Made by a program: the position numbers and the translations under genes
Notes under the pieces: model-generated
The model's input: the letters and a program-made list of their open reading frames with translations, nothing else
The model's database searches: none
What the model was told of the DNA's origin: nothing
Origin: Oscillospiraceae bacterium
Lineage (GTDB): Bacteria > Bacillota > Clostridia > Christensenellales > QALW01
Direction of reading: 5' to 3'
Length of the DNA stretch: 64,000 nucleotides
NCBI GenBank assembly: GCA_022009755.1
Contig: CP091722.1
Coordinates: 1-64,000 of the forward strand
Part shown: one piece after another, positions 13,866-23,031 of the stretch
How the letters are laid out: the number at the start of each line of letters is the position of its first letter
Position numbering within the stretch: the first letter of the stretch is position 1

Positions 13866-14074
13866 GCATGATTAGACTGACTGTTGAAGAAACAAACCTT
13901 TTGAGCATTTACAACGAGGGCGGCAAGCGGGCTTTGATTGAGAATGTCAACGCCGCGCTGCCCTACATGGACGCGGATATGCGGGAGCTTGCAAAGCGCA
14001 CCCTTTCCAAAGTGGACGCTTTGACCGAAGCGGAATTTGCAGAGCTTCCCATTTACGCCGCTGATGAAGTATGA
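13862..14074 (+). CDS. Transposon-transfer assisting family protein (TTRAP-like)
   Basis: A 70-residue protein, MSMIRLTVEETNLLSIYNE followed by AALPYMDADMRELAKRTLSK, matching the small TTRAP family found only in conjugative transposons. The family is proposed to assist transfer; no reaction is known. ATG 13862 overlaps the upstream TGA behind ATGGAGGT, and the 3' TGA overlaps the next ATG, so expression is tightly coupled to both neighbours. An alternative start is ATG 13868. Confidence 0.75.
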   Translation: MSMIRLTVEETNLLSIYNEGGKRALIENVNAALPYMDADMRELAKRTLSKVDALTEAEFAELPIYAADEV

Positions 14075-14436
14075 ACGGGGTTAAGCGGCTGACGCCGCCC
14101 CAGAGCCGGAAAGTCAACGCCCTTGTGCGCCGGACGTGCTGCAATTATGATAACGGGAACTGTATCTTACTGGACGACGGGGACGAGTGCGTATGTCCGC
14201 AGCTCATTTCCTATTCGCTTCTCTGCAAGTGGTTCCGGGTTGCGGTGCTTCCCGCCGACAGGCTGCTTTATGCGGAGCTTTACCAGACAGGGGATAAGAA
14301 GAAATGTACCGAGTGCGGCGCGTTCTTTGCGTCAACCTCTAACAGTGTCAAATACTGCCCCGTCTGCCGGAAACGTATCACCCGCAGACAAGCCGCCGAG
14401 CGCATGAGGAAAAGACGCGCCCCTGTTACGCAGTAG
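14071..14436 (+). CDS. Cysteine-rich VLP domain protein
   Basis: A 121-residue protein with the pattern typical of Cys_rich_VLP: TPPQSRKVNALVRRTCCNYD, CILLDDGDECVCPQLISYSL, CKWFRVAVLPAD, and then a C-terminal zinc ribbon KKCTECGAFFASTSNSVKYC-PVC followed by a basic helix. The ribbon resembles CGNR/HNH-like zinc knuckles. It is the last gene of the coupled operon and is followed by a strong bidirectional terminator. Probably DNA- or RNA-binding; the function is unknown. Confidence 0.8.
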   Translation: MNGVKRLTPPQSRKVNALVRRTCCNYDNGNCILLDDGDECVCPQLISYSLLCKWFRVAVLPADRLLYAELYQTGDKKKCTECGAFFASTSNSVKYCPVCRKRITRRQAAERMRKRRAPVTQ

Positions 14437-14557
14437 GCGCGGAAAATCCCTTGATTTACAGGGCTTTCCGGGCGTGAAAATCGGATAGGCGATACTTTAT
14501 ACCTTTACCCCCAAAAATGGCGTTCTACTGCGTAACATTCACGAAAACAGCACCCAT

Positions 14558-14610
14558 AAAAAGACAGGGCGCGGAAGTCATATACTGGCTTCCGCGCCCT
14601 GTTCTTTTTT
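14558..14610. terminator. Bidirectional rho-independent terminator
   Basis: Arms AGGGCGCGGAAG (14566-14577) and CTTCCGCGCCCT (14589-14600) form a perfect 12-bp stem, with an A-run on the left and a T-run on the right. It separates the convergent plus-strand antirestriction operon and the minus-strand mobilization operon. Confidence 0.85.
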
Positions 14611-14613
14611 TGC

Positions 14614-14865
14614 CTATCTGACATTTCCCTTTTCCATTTCTTCAAGCGGGAACTGCGGGAGGGCTTCTATCAGCTTCTTTGTGATGGACTGGCGCATATC
14701 TTCGTTGATTTCCTGTTTCGTGCTTCCGTCCGGCTGTCTGACCGCTACCGTCGATAGCCTGTCGATTTCGTCCTTGTAGCACTCCACGACTTTCTCCACC
14801 GCCCATTTTTCCCCGGCAACGGCGGCGCGTATGGTTTCATATTCCGGCATTTTCTGGTTTTCCAT
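14614..14865 (-). CDS. Helix-turn-helix conjugative transposon-like protein
   Basis: About 83 residues from MENQKMPEYETIRAAVAGEK to the acidic end FPLEEMEKGNVR. The pattern AVAGEKWAVEKVVECYKDEI and RQSITKKLIEALPQF fits the short HTH_16 family of conjugative elements (Tn916 Orf8-like). Start chosen at 14865 because GAGGAGCG lies at correct spacing; an upstream in-frame ATG at 14901 has no RBS. It is the last gene of the minus-strand mobC-relaxase operon. Confidence 0.7.
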   Translation of the reverse strand: MENQKMPEYETIRAAVAGEKWAVEKVVECYKDEIDRLSTVAVRQPDGSTKQEINEDMRQSITKKLIEALPQFPLEEMEKGNVR

Positions 14866-14928
14866 GCTCAACGCTCCTCTGCTTTTTGATAGCCCTATCA
14901 TAGCACAGCGGCGGGGATTTTGCTATCC

Positions 14929-16273
14929 TTATCCGCGCTCTGTTCCCTTTTCCCGTTCCGGCTGCCTGTCTGCCTGTAAAATGCTGTCAATGTTCTGCTT
15001 GATAATATCGTATTCCCGGACTTTCTTTTTCAGCTTCCCATAGTCGGCATAAAGGGCTTCTTTCTGCGCTTGGAGGGCTTCATATTCCGATTGCAGCGCG
15101 GCAAGGTTCGGGAGCTTTGCAATGCCCGCCGCTTTCAGCGACCTTGCGGCGGCTTCATGTAGGATAATCGCCTGTTCCTGTCCGGCGCGGTACTTCTCCC
15201 TGTTCCTTGCCTTGCGGTATGCGTCATAGACGGGCTTTGTCTTTTGGTAGGTGGAAACATTCTTGATAAGCACCGCCATGTCCGCAAGCCGCTTTTCCGC
15301 GTCCTTCAATGCGTCTGCCGCCTGTCCGCTTTCCGCTGCCATTTCTTCAATCCGGCTGACTAAATCCGCGTACTGTTCAATCTTATGTTCCGTCAAGAAA
15401 TTCATGGTCTTTGCTGCCTGTTTCAGATTGTGGATTTTCGCCCACTGTTCATAGCCCTTACTCTGCGCCGCCTTGATACTGTTCTCAATGTCGATAAGCA
15501 GCGAAACGCCGCGCTGCTCTCTGGGGGCTTTCGCCGCCTTTGCCCGTCTGCCCGCTATCCGTTCCCTTATGGCTTCCTCTGTATAATCCGCGCCGAGGGT
15601 TTTAAGACGGGTGAAGCGTTCCTGTCCGGGGGCGCGGCATGACACATATTTCCCCGGCTTTATCTCATAGCCCGCCGCCTGTAACCGCTGCAACAATTCC
15701 TCAAAACTGGAAACTTGGGGGATAAGCGCGTCAACGGCAATCTTTAGCTTGCCTTTCCAACTTGTACCCGTCTTTTCTGCCTGGTACTCCGCATAGCTCT
15801 TTCCCTTGCTGCCCTTGCCGGGAACGACGACGGACAAGCCATTTTCCCGACACAGCTTGTCGCTCATGTTCCGTATGCCGTAATAGCTCCTTTTGTTGGA
15901 ATTATATTTGCGGTGGTCTACGAAATTTACGGCGCAGAAAATAATGTGATTGTGGACGTGTCCTTTGTCAATGTGCGTCGTGAGTACATATTCATGCTGC
16001 CCCTTTGTTACCGCGTCGGCAAGCTGCTTTCCGATTTCATGGGCTTTCTGATAATCGACTTCCCCCGGCTCAAAGGACTGTATCAGATGAAAGGCTAAAT
16101 TGTTCCCCTTTTGGAGTGCTTGGGACAAGGTATATTCAAATTCAATATCTGCCGTTTCATAGGAGCAGCCGAAAGAGGACACAAGCATTTCCGTCCGTCT
16201 TGTCCGGGTTTTCGATATAGTCAAGGGCTTTGCTTAGAGTGCTTTTAATAGGCTTAATCTTTGTAACCGCCAT
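14929..16273 (-). CDS. MobP-type relaxase (one frameshift near the N-terminus)
   Basis: About 447 residues. The start at 16273 reads MAVTKIKPIKSTLSKALDYI-ENPDKT and then, after an indel near 16192, MLVSSFGCSYETADIEFEY. The three-His metal site THIDKGHVHNHIIF is intact and the N-terminal part carries the Tyr-containing SKALDYI. The middle reads RQAAKAAR-type basic helices and LLIDIENSIKAAQSKGYEQW; the C-terminus is a long coiled coil (LAALQSEYEALQAQKEALYA). This is the VirD2-like nicking enzyme that cuts oriT and leads the strand into the recipient. Its start overlaps the end of mobC by 40 bases. Confidence 0.85.
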
Positions 16274-16564
16274 ATCTCCGCAAGCACCCCCTTTATTTCC
16301 TCTATGTCCTCTTGGTATGCGTTCCCCGTCGCGTTTACGCGGCGTGCTATCTGGTTGACGTTGACACCGATTTTCTGTATCTCTGCGGTCATTGCCTTTA
16401 TATCGGCATGGTCTATCTGAATGATATACCCGTCAATGGCAATCTTCCGCAGATATGCCGCCATGTTCCGGGTGGGTACGAGCTTCATTTTTTCCAGTAT
16501 TAAATCCCGTTCCGCTTCCGTCACTCTGAATTTGATTTGCACCGTTCTTTTTGCGTCCGTTCAT
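16234..16564 (-). CDS. mobC: MobC-type plasmid/ICE mobilization protein (one frameshift)
   Basis: Start ATG at 16564 behind GGAGCG gives MNGRKK; after an indel in the A-run near 16545 it continues VQIKFRVTEAERDLILEKM, with a ribbon-helix-helix-like N-terminus and the family motif IDGYIIQIDHADIKAM, IQKIGVNVNQIARRVNATG, EIWRLQRLSL. MobC proteins bind oriT and help the relaxase open it. The gene starts immediately inside the oriT-like repeat region and overlaps the relaxase gene downstream. Confidence 0.8.
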
Positions 16565-16590
16565 GTATTCGCTCCTTTCCTTTCCGTTCC

Positions 16591-16690
16591 GAGGGTTTGG
16601 GACACTTCCCAATCAAGCAATTTTTCAACCGACGCGCCGCAGCGCGGGAGGAAAAATACGGAAGTGGGTACCCGCTTCCTATGCTTGCTA
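16591..16690 (-). repeat. Probable oriT, copy B of the oriT-like repeat
   Basis: Lies just upstream of mobC on the minus strand. In that orientation it has the 34-base block 16690-16657 (near-palindrome GGAAGCGGGTACCCACTTCC), ~36 diverged bases, then TTGGGAAGTGTCCCAA and ACCCTC at 16620-16591. Two hairpins next to the MobC/relaxase genes fit an oriT of the MobP class. The exact nick site cannot be read from sequence alone. Copy A is at 9356-9455 in opposite orientation. Confidence 0.6.
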
Positions 16691-16829
16691 CGAATGTTTT
16701 TATATCCCCTTATGCCTTACTACGGAGCTATGCCCGGTTTTGCCAAACTTCCGCAAAAGAAAAACGCTGCAATCCTCAAAAAAAGATTACAACGCTCTCT
16801 AAACCTTATTCAATTCTGACGGACACTTC

Positions 16830-17182
16830 TTATCTGCCCTCTGTTTCGACTTCCGCTATCTCCTTTGCCGTTGCGCTCACAATCCGTATGCCTGTATCGC
16901 TCATACCGTCAAGAAGCGCGTCAAGCTGCCGCCGCTGCGTGTTCTTCTCTGGCGGCGTTTCCAAAGAAACTGGTCTACGGATATATTGTAGCGGAGCATA
17001 AGCTCAAAGAAAATCTGTAAACTTGGGTGCTGCCCCTTGTTCTCAATGTTCGCAAGGTAGCGCGGCGAGATAAACATTTCGTCGCTCACTTTCTTGCGGC
17101 TCTCCTTGCGCCCTGTCCGCGCCGCCTTTATCGCTGCCCCAAAAGCCTTGAAATCGTATTTCGGTACTGGTCTTTTTGCCAT
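16830..17182 (-). CDS. XRE-family transcriptional regulator of the element (one frameshift)
   Basis: About 117 residues: FKAFGAAIKAARTGRKESRK, then the HTH (VSDEMFISPRYLANIENKGQ) and HPSLQIFFELMLRYNISVDQ. Near 16965 the frame shifts; the second frame gives ETPPEKNTQRRQLDALLDGM, TGIRIVSATAKEIAEVETEG, the usual tail of this family. It probably controls the element's transfer genes, being transcribed away from the cargo promoter at 17.28 kb. Confidence 0.75.
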
Positions 17183-17276
17183 AGTTATTCACCCTGTTAC
17201 ATTTTACTGTTCCCCTTTCTTCTTGGATATGTCTACACAATTCAATCAGTTAGCCAAAATAATTCATATGTATATG

Positions 17277-17305
17277 TTGACAATTAGCCGCTTTTTTTGT
17301 ATAGT
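17277..17305 (+). promoter_or_regulatory. Near-consensus vegetative promoter of the cargo operon
   Basis: TTGACA (17277-17282), a 17-base spacer and TATAGT (17300-17305). It fires into the leader peptide at 17329. GC content drops sharply at this point compared with the transfer genes on either side. Confidence 0.85.
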
Positions 17306-17328
17306 ATTATTAAAAGGGGGAAATGTTT

Positions 17329-17355
17329 ATGTTACATAGCATGCGTATTCGATAA
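17329..17355 (+). CDS. Eight-residue leader peptide MLHSMRIR (probable antibiotic-sensing leader)
   Basis: ATG at 17329 with RBS AAAAGGGGG 8 bases upstream encodes M-L-H-S-M-R-I-R-stop. It starts about 18 bases after the expected transcription start and its codons form one arm of a long hairpin. Known drug-sensing leaders ErmDL (starts MTHSMRLR) and the Msr leader (MTASMRLK) share the S-M-R-x-R/K ending, in which a basic-x-basic motif stalls ribosomes carrying a macrolide. The likeness is from memory of those leaders; the peptide, RBS, promoter and hairpins are seen directly. Which drug, if any, is sensed is inference. Confidence 0.65.
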   Translation: MLHSMRIR

Positions 17356-17432
17356 GCATTGAAATCAAAAAAGATTTTTCCCATTTTCAATATGGGCTTT
17401 TTTGTCATGCTTATTTTGCGTATGCTATACAA
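17334..17432 (+). promoter_or_regulatory. Attenuator: nested hairpins including a rho-independent terminator
   Basis: Inner hairpin CCCAT (17380-17384)/ATGGG (17392-17396), followed by C and TTTTTT (17398-17403), is a terminator; an A-run upstream extends the stem. An outer stem pairs the leader codons (ATAAGCAT 17352-17359 with ATGCTTAT 17407-17414, and ATAGCATGCG with CGTATGCTAT 17419-17428). Ribosome stalling on the leader would melt the outer stem and alter terminator formation, the usual logic of erm/tet(M)-type attenuation. A further long stem (ACAACAAAACTAA near 17430 with TTAATTTTGTTGT near 17475) follows. Confidence 0.7.
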
Positions 17433-17506
17433 CAAAACTAACGATGTATAGACATAGTATAAAAAAACTATGCCTTAATTTTGTTGTAGTGTTATATGTA
17501 TAAATG

Positions 17507-17544
17507 CAGGTCAATGCTCATGTTGAGAATTGACCTGTATTTTT
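17507..17544 (+). terminator. Second terminator-like hairpin before the KTR gene
   Basis: CAGGTCAAT (17507-17515) and ATTGACCTG (17529-17537) form a 9-bp stem with a 13-base loop, followed by TATTTTTG. It lies only 20 bases before the KTR gene RBS, so read-through must be conditional if the downstream genes share the 17277 promoter. Confidence 0.65.
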
Positions 17545-17563
17545 GCACAAAAGGAGAAATATT

Positions 17564-17710
17564 ATGCTTGAAAAAAATATTGGATAAAATGTCCAATTTG
17601 TAACGGAAAGACGAGGGTTCAAGTATTTTTATAATACGGTATTAAGAAATTTTCCTCTTTTCTGCCCTAAATGTAAATTAACACATATCATTGATGTTGA
17701 AAAAAATTAG
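17564..17710 (+). CDS. Cysteine-rich KTR domain protein (frameshifted)
   Basis: RBS AAAGGAG precedes MLEK; after an A-run indel near 17578 the frame gives WIKCPICNGKTRVQVF and, after a T-run indel near 17630, NTVLRNFPLFCPKCK and HIIDVEKN. The two C-P-x-C knuckles and the KTR signature identify the ~48-residue KTR family often found in cargo regions of Firmicutes conjugative elements. It is probably a zinc ribbon; its function is unknown. The two indels are both in homopolymers. Confidence 0.7.
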
Positions 17711-17757
17711 AAATCATAATCAAAAACTCTGAAAAAAACCAAAAGGAAGGATATTAA

Positions 17758-18716
17758 ATGAAACACTTACCTAAAAGTACACTTACGGAAATATTGAATG
17801 ACCCATACGGATTTACTTACAAAGAAATGTAGGAAGTAATTGGAGAGGATAAAGCAAGAGCCTTATATGCGGAATTGTATAAACAGCCATTTCACAAAAA
17901 TCTATCAATATCAACAAAAAAAGTCTATAAAAGTAGCGATACTGAAAAAGTATGTTCATGAATTGAAAGATAACAGGTATATTGAAACGGTTTTTATTAA
18001 ACGGCGAGATGGTGGGACTGTTTGCGTAAGTACGCAAGTTGGTTGTTCTGTTGGCTGTATTTTTTGTGAGTCCGGACGCAATGGTTTCGTTCGTAATCTA
18101 ACACCATCTGAAATTGTGCAACAGGTCATATTGATACGTCAAAAAAAGTAAATCGTATCGTTTTTTTATGGGAATGGGAGAACCTTTATTCAATTACGAC
18201 AACTTGATTGCAGCAATCCATATTCTTCGAGATAGAAATGGACTTAACTTTCCAACCGACGGCATTACCGTATCAACAGTTGGTCCAGTTAATCAATTAA
18301 AAAAATTGCGCGAAGAACATCTAAAAATTCAGTTGACAATATCTTTACATGCAGCAACACAGGCTGCGAGAAACTGCATCATTCCTCATATGCACATGTA
18401 CGCTATTGAAGATGTTGTTAAGCAAGCATTGTCCTATTCACAAAGGCATAATCGAAAAGTGGTATTTGCGTATTTGCTTTTACCAGGTATAAATGACCGT
18501 TCCTCAGATATAAGGCAACTTGCAAAATGGTTTAAGGGCAAAAATGTTATGATTAACGTGCTGCAATACAACCCGACGAGTAATTCAAAAATTAGAGCAC
18601 CACAAAAACAAGAAATGGTTGCGTTCAAACATCAATTAGAGCAAACAGGACTTGAAGTTACCATGAGAGTTTCTCATGGTAGAGAGATTAAAAGCAGCTT
18701 GTGGACAGTTAGCTAA
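17758..18716 (+). CDS. Radical SAM 23S rRNA methyltransferase-like protein, RlmN/Cfr family (interrupted)
   Basis: About 318 residues. RBS AAAGGAAGG precedes MKHLPKSTLTEILNDPYGF. The [4Fe-4S] motif CSVGCIFC (near 18050) and the SAM motif GMGEPLFNYDNLIAAIHIL (near 18175) are typical of RlmN/Cfr; GMGEP follows RlmN rather than Cfr (GMGEA). The C-terminal part reads TDGITVSTVGP, LTISLHAATQAARNCIIP, FAYLLLPGINDRSSDI and QTGLEVTMRVSHGREIKSSL; no Cys is seen at the conserved C-terminal position used by RlmN/Cfr. Housekeeping RlmN is longer (about 345-390) and chromosomal. An in-frame TAG at 17829-17831 and shifts near 17920 and 18148 interrupt it. Mobile AT-rich context with a leader peptide suggests a resistance-type 23S A2503 or other RNA methylase; this is inference. 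Confidence 0.7.
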
Positions 18717-18785
18717 TACATATAATAAAGCCAAAAAAACAACAAAAAAATAATTTAATTAAAAAGAGCCAGACGCACAGACGCA

Positions 18786-18833
18786 GAGCCGATAATATGC
18801 AGTTTGAAATACTGCTGTTATCGGCTCTTTTTT
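18786..18833 (+). terminator. Rho-independent terminator of the cargo operon
   Basis: GAGCCGATAA (18786-18795) and TTATCGGCTC (18818-18827) form a perfect 10-bp stem followed by TTTTTT. It closes the AT-rich cargo segment 70 bases after the methyltransferase stop. Confidence 0.85.
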
Positions 18834-19004
18834 GATTTAATTTGTGCCCCCAATAACCATATTGGAGCAAAATCAGAACTGTTGCTTGTCGTTCTTTGAT
18901 TTCCGCAGCAGCTTTGAAAAACCAAAGCCGCCGTTTCTTTTTATCTTCTAATGAAATGACGCGGTATCACTGTTAAAAGCGGCGGCTAAAAGGAGGTAGC
19001 CGCC

Positions 19005-19115
19005 ATGAAGCACATACCATATCGACAAAATCCGACGGTCATTGACACATCAAAAAAAGCCCGACCACCGCCGGGGAAAACTACGTCTATCAATATGAAC
19101 TGTCTAATCATCTGA
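19005..19115 (+). CDS. Small ORF upstream of the sigma factor
   Basis: A very strong RBS (AAAAGGAGG, 7 bases before ATG) starts a 36-residue ORF, MKHIPYRQNPTVIDTSKKAR. After the Lys run a second frame stays open (ENYVYQYELSNHLNTAYNTY), so the true protein may be longer and frameshifted near 19060. I do not recognise it. Its place directly before the sigma factor gene suggests a small conserved element protein. Confidence 0.4.
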   Translation: MKHIPYRQNPTVIDTSKKARPPPGKTTSINMNCLII

Positions 19116-19290
19116 ATACCGCTTACAATACCTATACGTCTGTCCGGGCTTTTCGGACAGGCGTATTTTGCTGCTCAAAAAATTTTTTGAAAAAAATCCG
19201 AAAATCTTCGGCGTTTTTTTCAAAAGGCAGTATTGCCCCGCGAAAAGGGGGAAGCACCACCAACTTTCCAACGAGAAAGGGGGTGAGAAT

Positions 19291-19722
19291 GTGGAACCTA
19301 ATCGCAGGGAGTTTATAAAACAGTGCGCTTTCCAGAAGTTTTGTAATACGGTACTGCACAATGAAGCGTGTGACGCTCACAAAGAGCTGCACAGGCATAA
19401 GGCAAGGGAGATTACCTTTTCCGACTTGACCTTAGAAGAAGCACGGCAGCTTCATACCTTTGATGAATATTTCAAAGGGGAAATCGCCTTTGAAAGAGCC
19501 GGGAAGAAAATCACGCCGAAGCTGCTTCTTGAAGCAATCCGTACTTTGCCGGAAGAAAAGCGCAAAGCCGTACTCCTGTACTATTTCGAGGGAATGAACG
19601 ACACCGAGATTGCGGAGCTGTTCGATACGTCGAGAAGCACGATACAGTACAGGCGGACAAGCTCTTTTGAGCTGCTAAAAAAATATCTGGAGGAAAATGC
19701 TGATGAATGGGACGAATGGTAA
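19291..19722 (+). CDS. Sigma-70-like RNA polymerase sigma factor of the conjugative element
   Basis: About 143 residues from GTG 19291 (RBS AAAGGGGGTGA): EPNRREFIKQCAFQKFCNTV, ITFSDLTLEEARQLHTFDEY, then a region-4 helix-turn-helix in LPEEKRKAVLLYYFEGMNDT, EIAELFDTSRSTIQYRRTSS. Small region-4 sigma-like proteins of this type sit before the HTH gene and recombinase in Tn1549/Tn916-like elements (compare Tn916 Orf7) and activate element genes. An upstream in-frame ATG at 19168 lacks an RBS and has an unlikely sequence. The 3' end overlaps the next gene. Confidence 0.8.
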   Translation: MEPNRREFIKQCAFQKFCNTVLHNEACDAHKELHRHKAREITFSDLTLEEARQLHTFDEYFKGEIAFERAGKKITPKLLLEAIRTLPEEKRKAVLLYYFEGMNDTEIAELFDTSRSTIQYRRTSSFELLKKYLEENADEWDEW

Positions 19723-19963
19723 CGAACCCGGCTACCCGGAAAAAGCCCTTGTTCCCTATCCTGTCATTTTGGCAGCGACAAAGGGCGACCCGGACGCTAT
19801 GAAGATTGTCTTGCAGCATTTCAGCGGCTACATAGCCCGCCTCTCCATGCGGAAGCTGTACGACGAGCGCGGGAACGTCTATTTTGGCGTAGACCACGAC
19901 ATTCGGGAACGGCTGCAAGCAAAACTGATGATGGCTGTCCTCACCTTTAAGGCAGAGGAATAA
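19697..19963 (+). CDS. Helix-turn-helix conjugative element protein (Tn916 Orf8-like)
   Basis: About 88 residues: NEPGYPEKALVPYPVILAAT, GDPDAMKIVLQHFSGYIARL, DHDIRERLQAKLMMAVLTFK. It matches the HTH_16 family that follows the sigma factor in these elements. It overlaps the sigma gene by 26 bases behind TGGAGGAAA; ATG 19703 is an alternative start with better spacing. Likely acts with the sigma factor on element promoters; that role is inference from Tn916. Confidence 0.75.
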   Translation: MLMNGTNGNEPGYPEKALVPYPVILAATKGDPDAMKIVLQHFSGYIARLSMRKLYDERGNVYFGVDHDIRERLQAKLMMAVLTFKAEE

Positions 19964-20420
19964 ACCGCAGCGGCGGGACGCTTTCTCTCTCCCCCTTTTC
20001 CGTTCCGCTGCTGACGCGGCAGCAAAGCCATTCTGAACCTTGACAAAGAAAGCGGCGCAAGATAACGGCGGCGCAGCATAGGGCAAATCGGATACGTTCC
20101 TTTTTGCGCCGAGCCATGCGGTGGGTGCGCCATGACGCTATCCGGGTGAGGTTATCCCCGCCCGGACAGCCGAGCGACCAACACCGCGCCGGAAAGCAAG
20201 TGTAGCGGCTTGCGGGCGACGACACGCAAAATATACAATGATACTTCCTTACAGCCACAGTCCGAGCGTTAAGAGCGTCGCAGGCAATGGGTAGGGCTGC
20301 ATGAGAACCATGCCGGGGTGAAATTCCCATGAGGTTATGCTAATAACCGTCCGATTAAAGCCTTTGTTTTCTTGAATAGTGGACTTGCTGCTATTCATAG
20401 ACTGTATTATATGTTTGCGA
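19964..20420. other. GC-rich gene-free stretch, candidate structured RNA
   Basis: About 450 bases without a credible ORF, rich in short self-complementary blocks (for example GCGGCGCAAGATAACGGCGG and GGTTATCCCCGCCCGG around 20050-20170, and CATGAGAACCATGCCGGGG with CCCATGAGGTTATG near 20300-20340). It lies between the HTH gene and TnpW. The older element on the minus strand has a similarly placed gene-free GC-rich stretch (23032-23621). Confidence 0.4.
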
Positions 20421-20438
20421 AAGAAAGGGGGATTTTCT

Positions 20439-20606
20439 TTGACGCAAAACCAGACGCCCGTTACCACAACGGAGCATAAAATCGGAAAAGTTACTTACCT
20501 TGTATGTTCGTCCGCAAGTGAACGCGCAACGGACACACTGGATAAAAAGATAAAGAAGCTCATTCGCAAGGACATGGAGCTGAACCCCGCAAACGCCCGG
20601 AAATAG
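20439..20606 (+). CDS. tnpW: TnpW family transposon-encoded protein
   Basis: About 55 residues from TTG 20439 (RBS AAAGGGGG): TQNQTPVTTTEHKIGKVTYL, VCSSASERATDTLDKKIKKL. The core (KIGKVTYLV...TLDKKI) is the TnpW signature of Tn4451/Tn1549-type elements, always just upstream of the large serine recombinase. It may act as a recombination directionality or accessory factor; this is not established. The recombinase ATG follows 100 bases later. Confidence 0.75.
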   Translation: MTQNQTPVTTTEHKIGKVTYLVCSSASERATDTLDKKIKKLIRKDMELNPANARK

Positions 20607-20661
20607 GGCGTTTCTTCACATTTTATACATGACACAGGCAGCGGTATGTGGTATAATATAG

Positions 20662-22393
<1,732 letters not shown>

Positions 22394-22407
22394 ACATACA
22401 TCAAAAA

Positions 22408-22715
<308 letters not shown>

Positions 22716-22734
22716 GAAAAGTCCAGACGATTTT

Positions 22735-23031
22735 TTAAGAAACCTTACCGTCCTGCATTTCCATTCCGAGAAGGTATCGGATACCGTTGTCAACCGTGTT
22801 TTGCGGCTCAATTTCAAAGCAGGAATTGACAATATAGTTCATGCGACCGATCCGATATTTTTTGCTCTGCACCATTTTATTTTCTGAAACACTGTAAAAT
22901 GTTCTTCGCTGCAGACACCTGAAAGTTTTAGAATCAAATTCATCGTCCGATTGTATTTTTATATTACTTTCCGGCAGAAGTTTGAGTCTTTCCGCCATGT
23001 TTTTGAAAGTGTTTTTATCTGTATTTTCCAT
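22735..23031 (-). CDS. TnpW-like protein of the older element
   Basis: About 98 residues: MENTDKNTFKNMAERLKLLP, then KKYRIGRMNYIVNSCFEIEP and NTVDNGIRYLLG. The RIGRMNYIVNSCF core parallels the KIGKVTYLVCSS core of the newer element's TnpW, and gene order (tnpW then recombinase) is identical but on the minus strand. It appears intact although its recombinase partner is truncated. Confidence 0.6.
   Translation of the reverse strand: MENTDKNTFKNMAERLKLLPESNIKIQSDDEFDSKTFRCLQRRTFYSVSENKMVQSKKYRIGRMNYIVNSCFEIEPQNTVDNGIRYLLGMEMQDGKVS

Noticed and set aside
17334..17560. A classical riboswitch aptamer
   Set aside because: The pairing is explained by leader codons, one T-tailed terminator and simple stems; I see no known aptamer core.
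20249..20467. 72-codon minus-strand frame in the GC-rich gap
   Set aside because: No RBS, unlikely composition and overlaps the tnpW start; the region looks noncoding.
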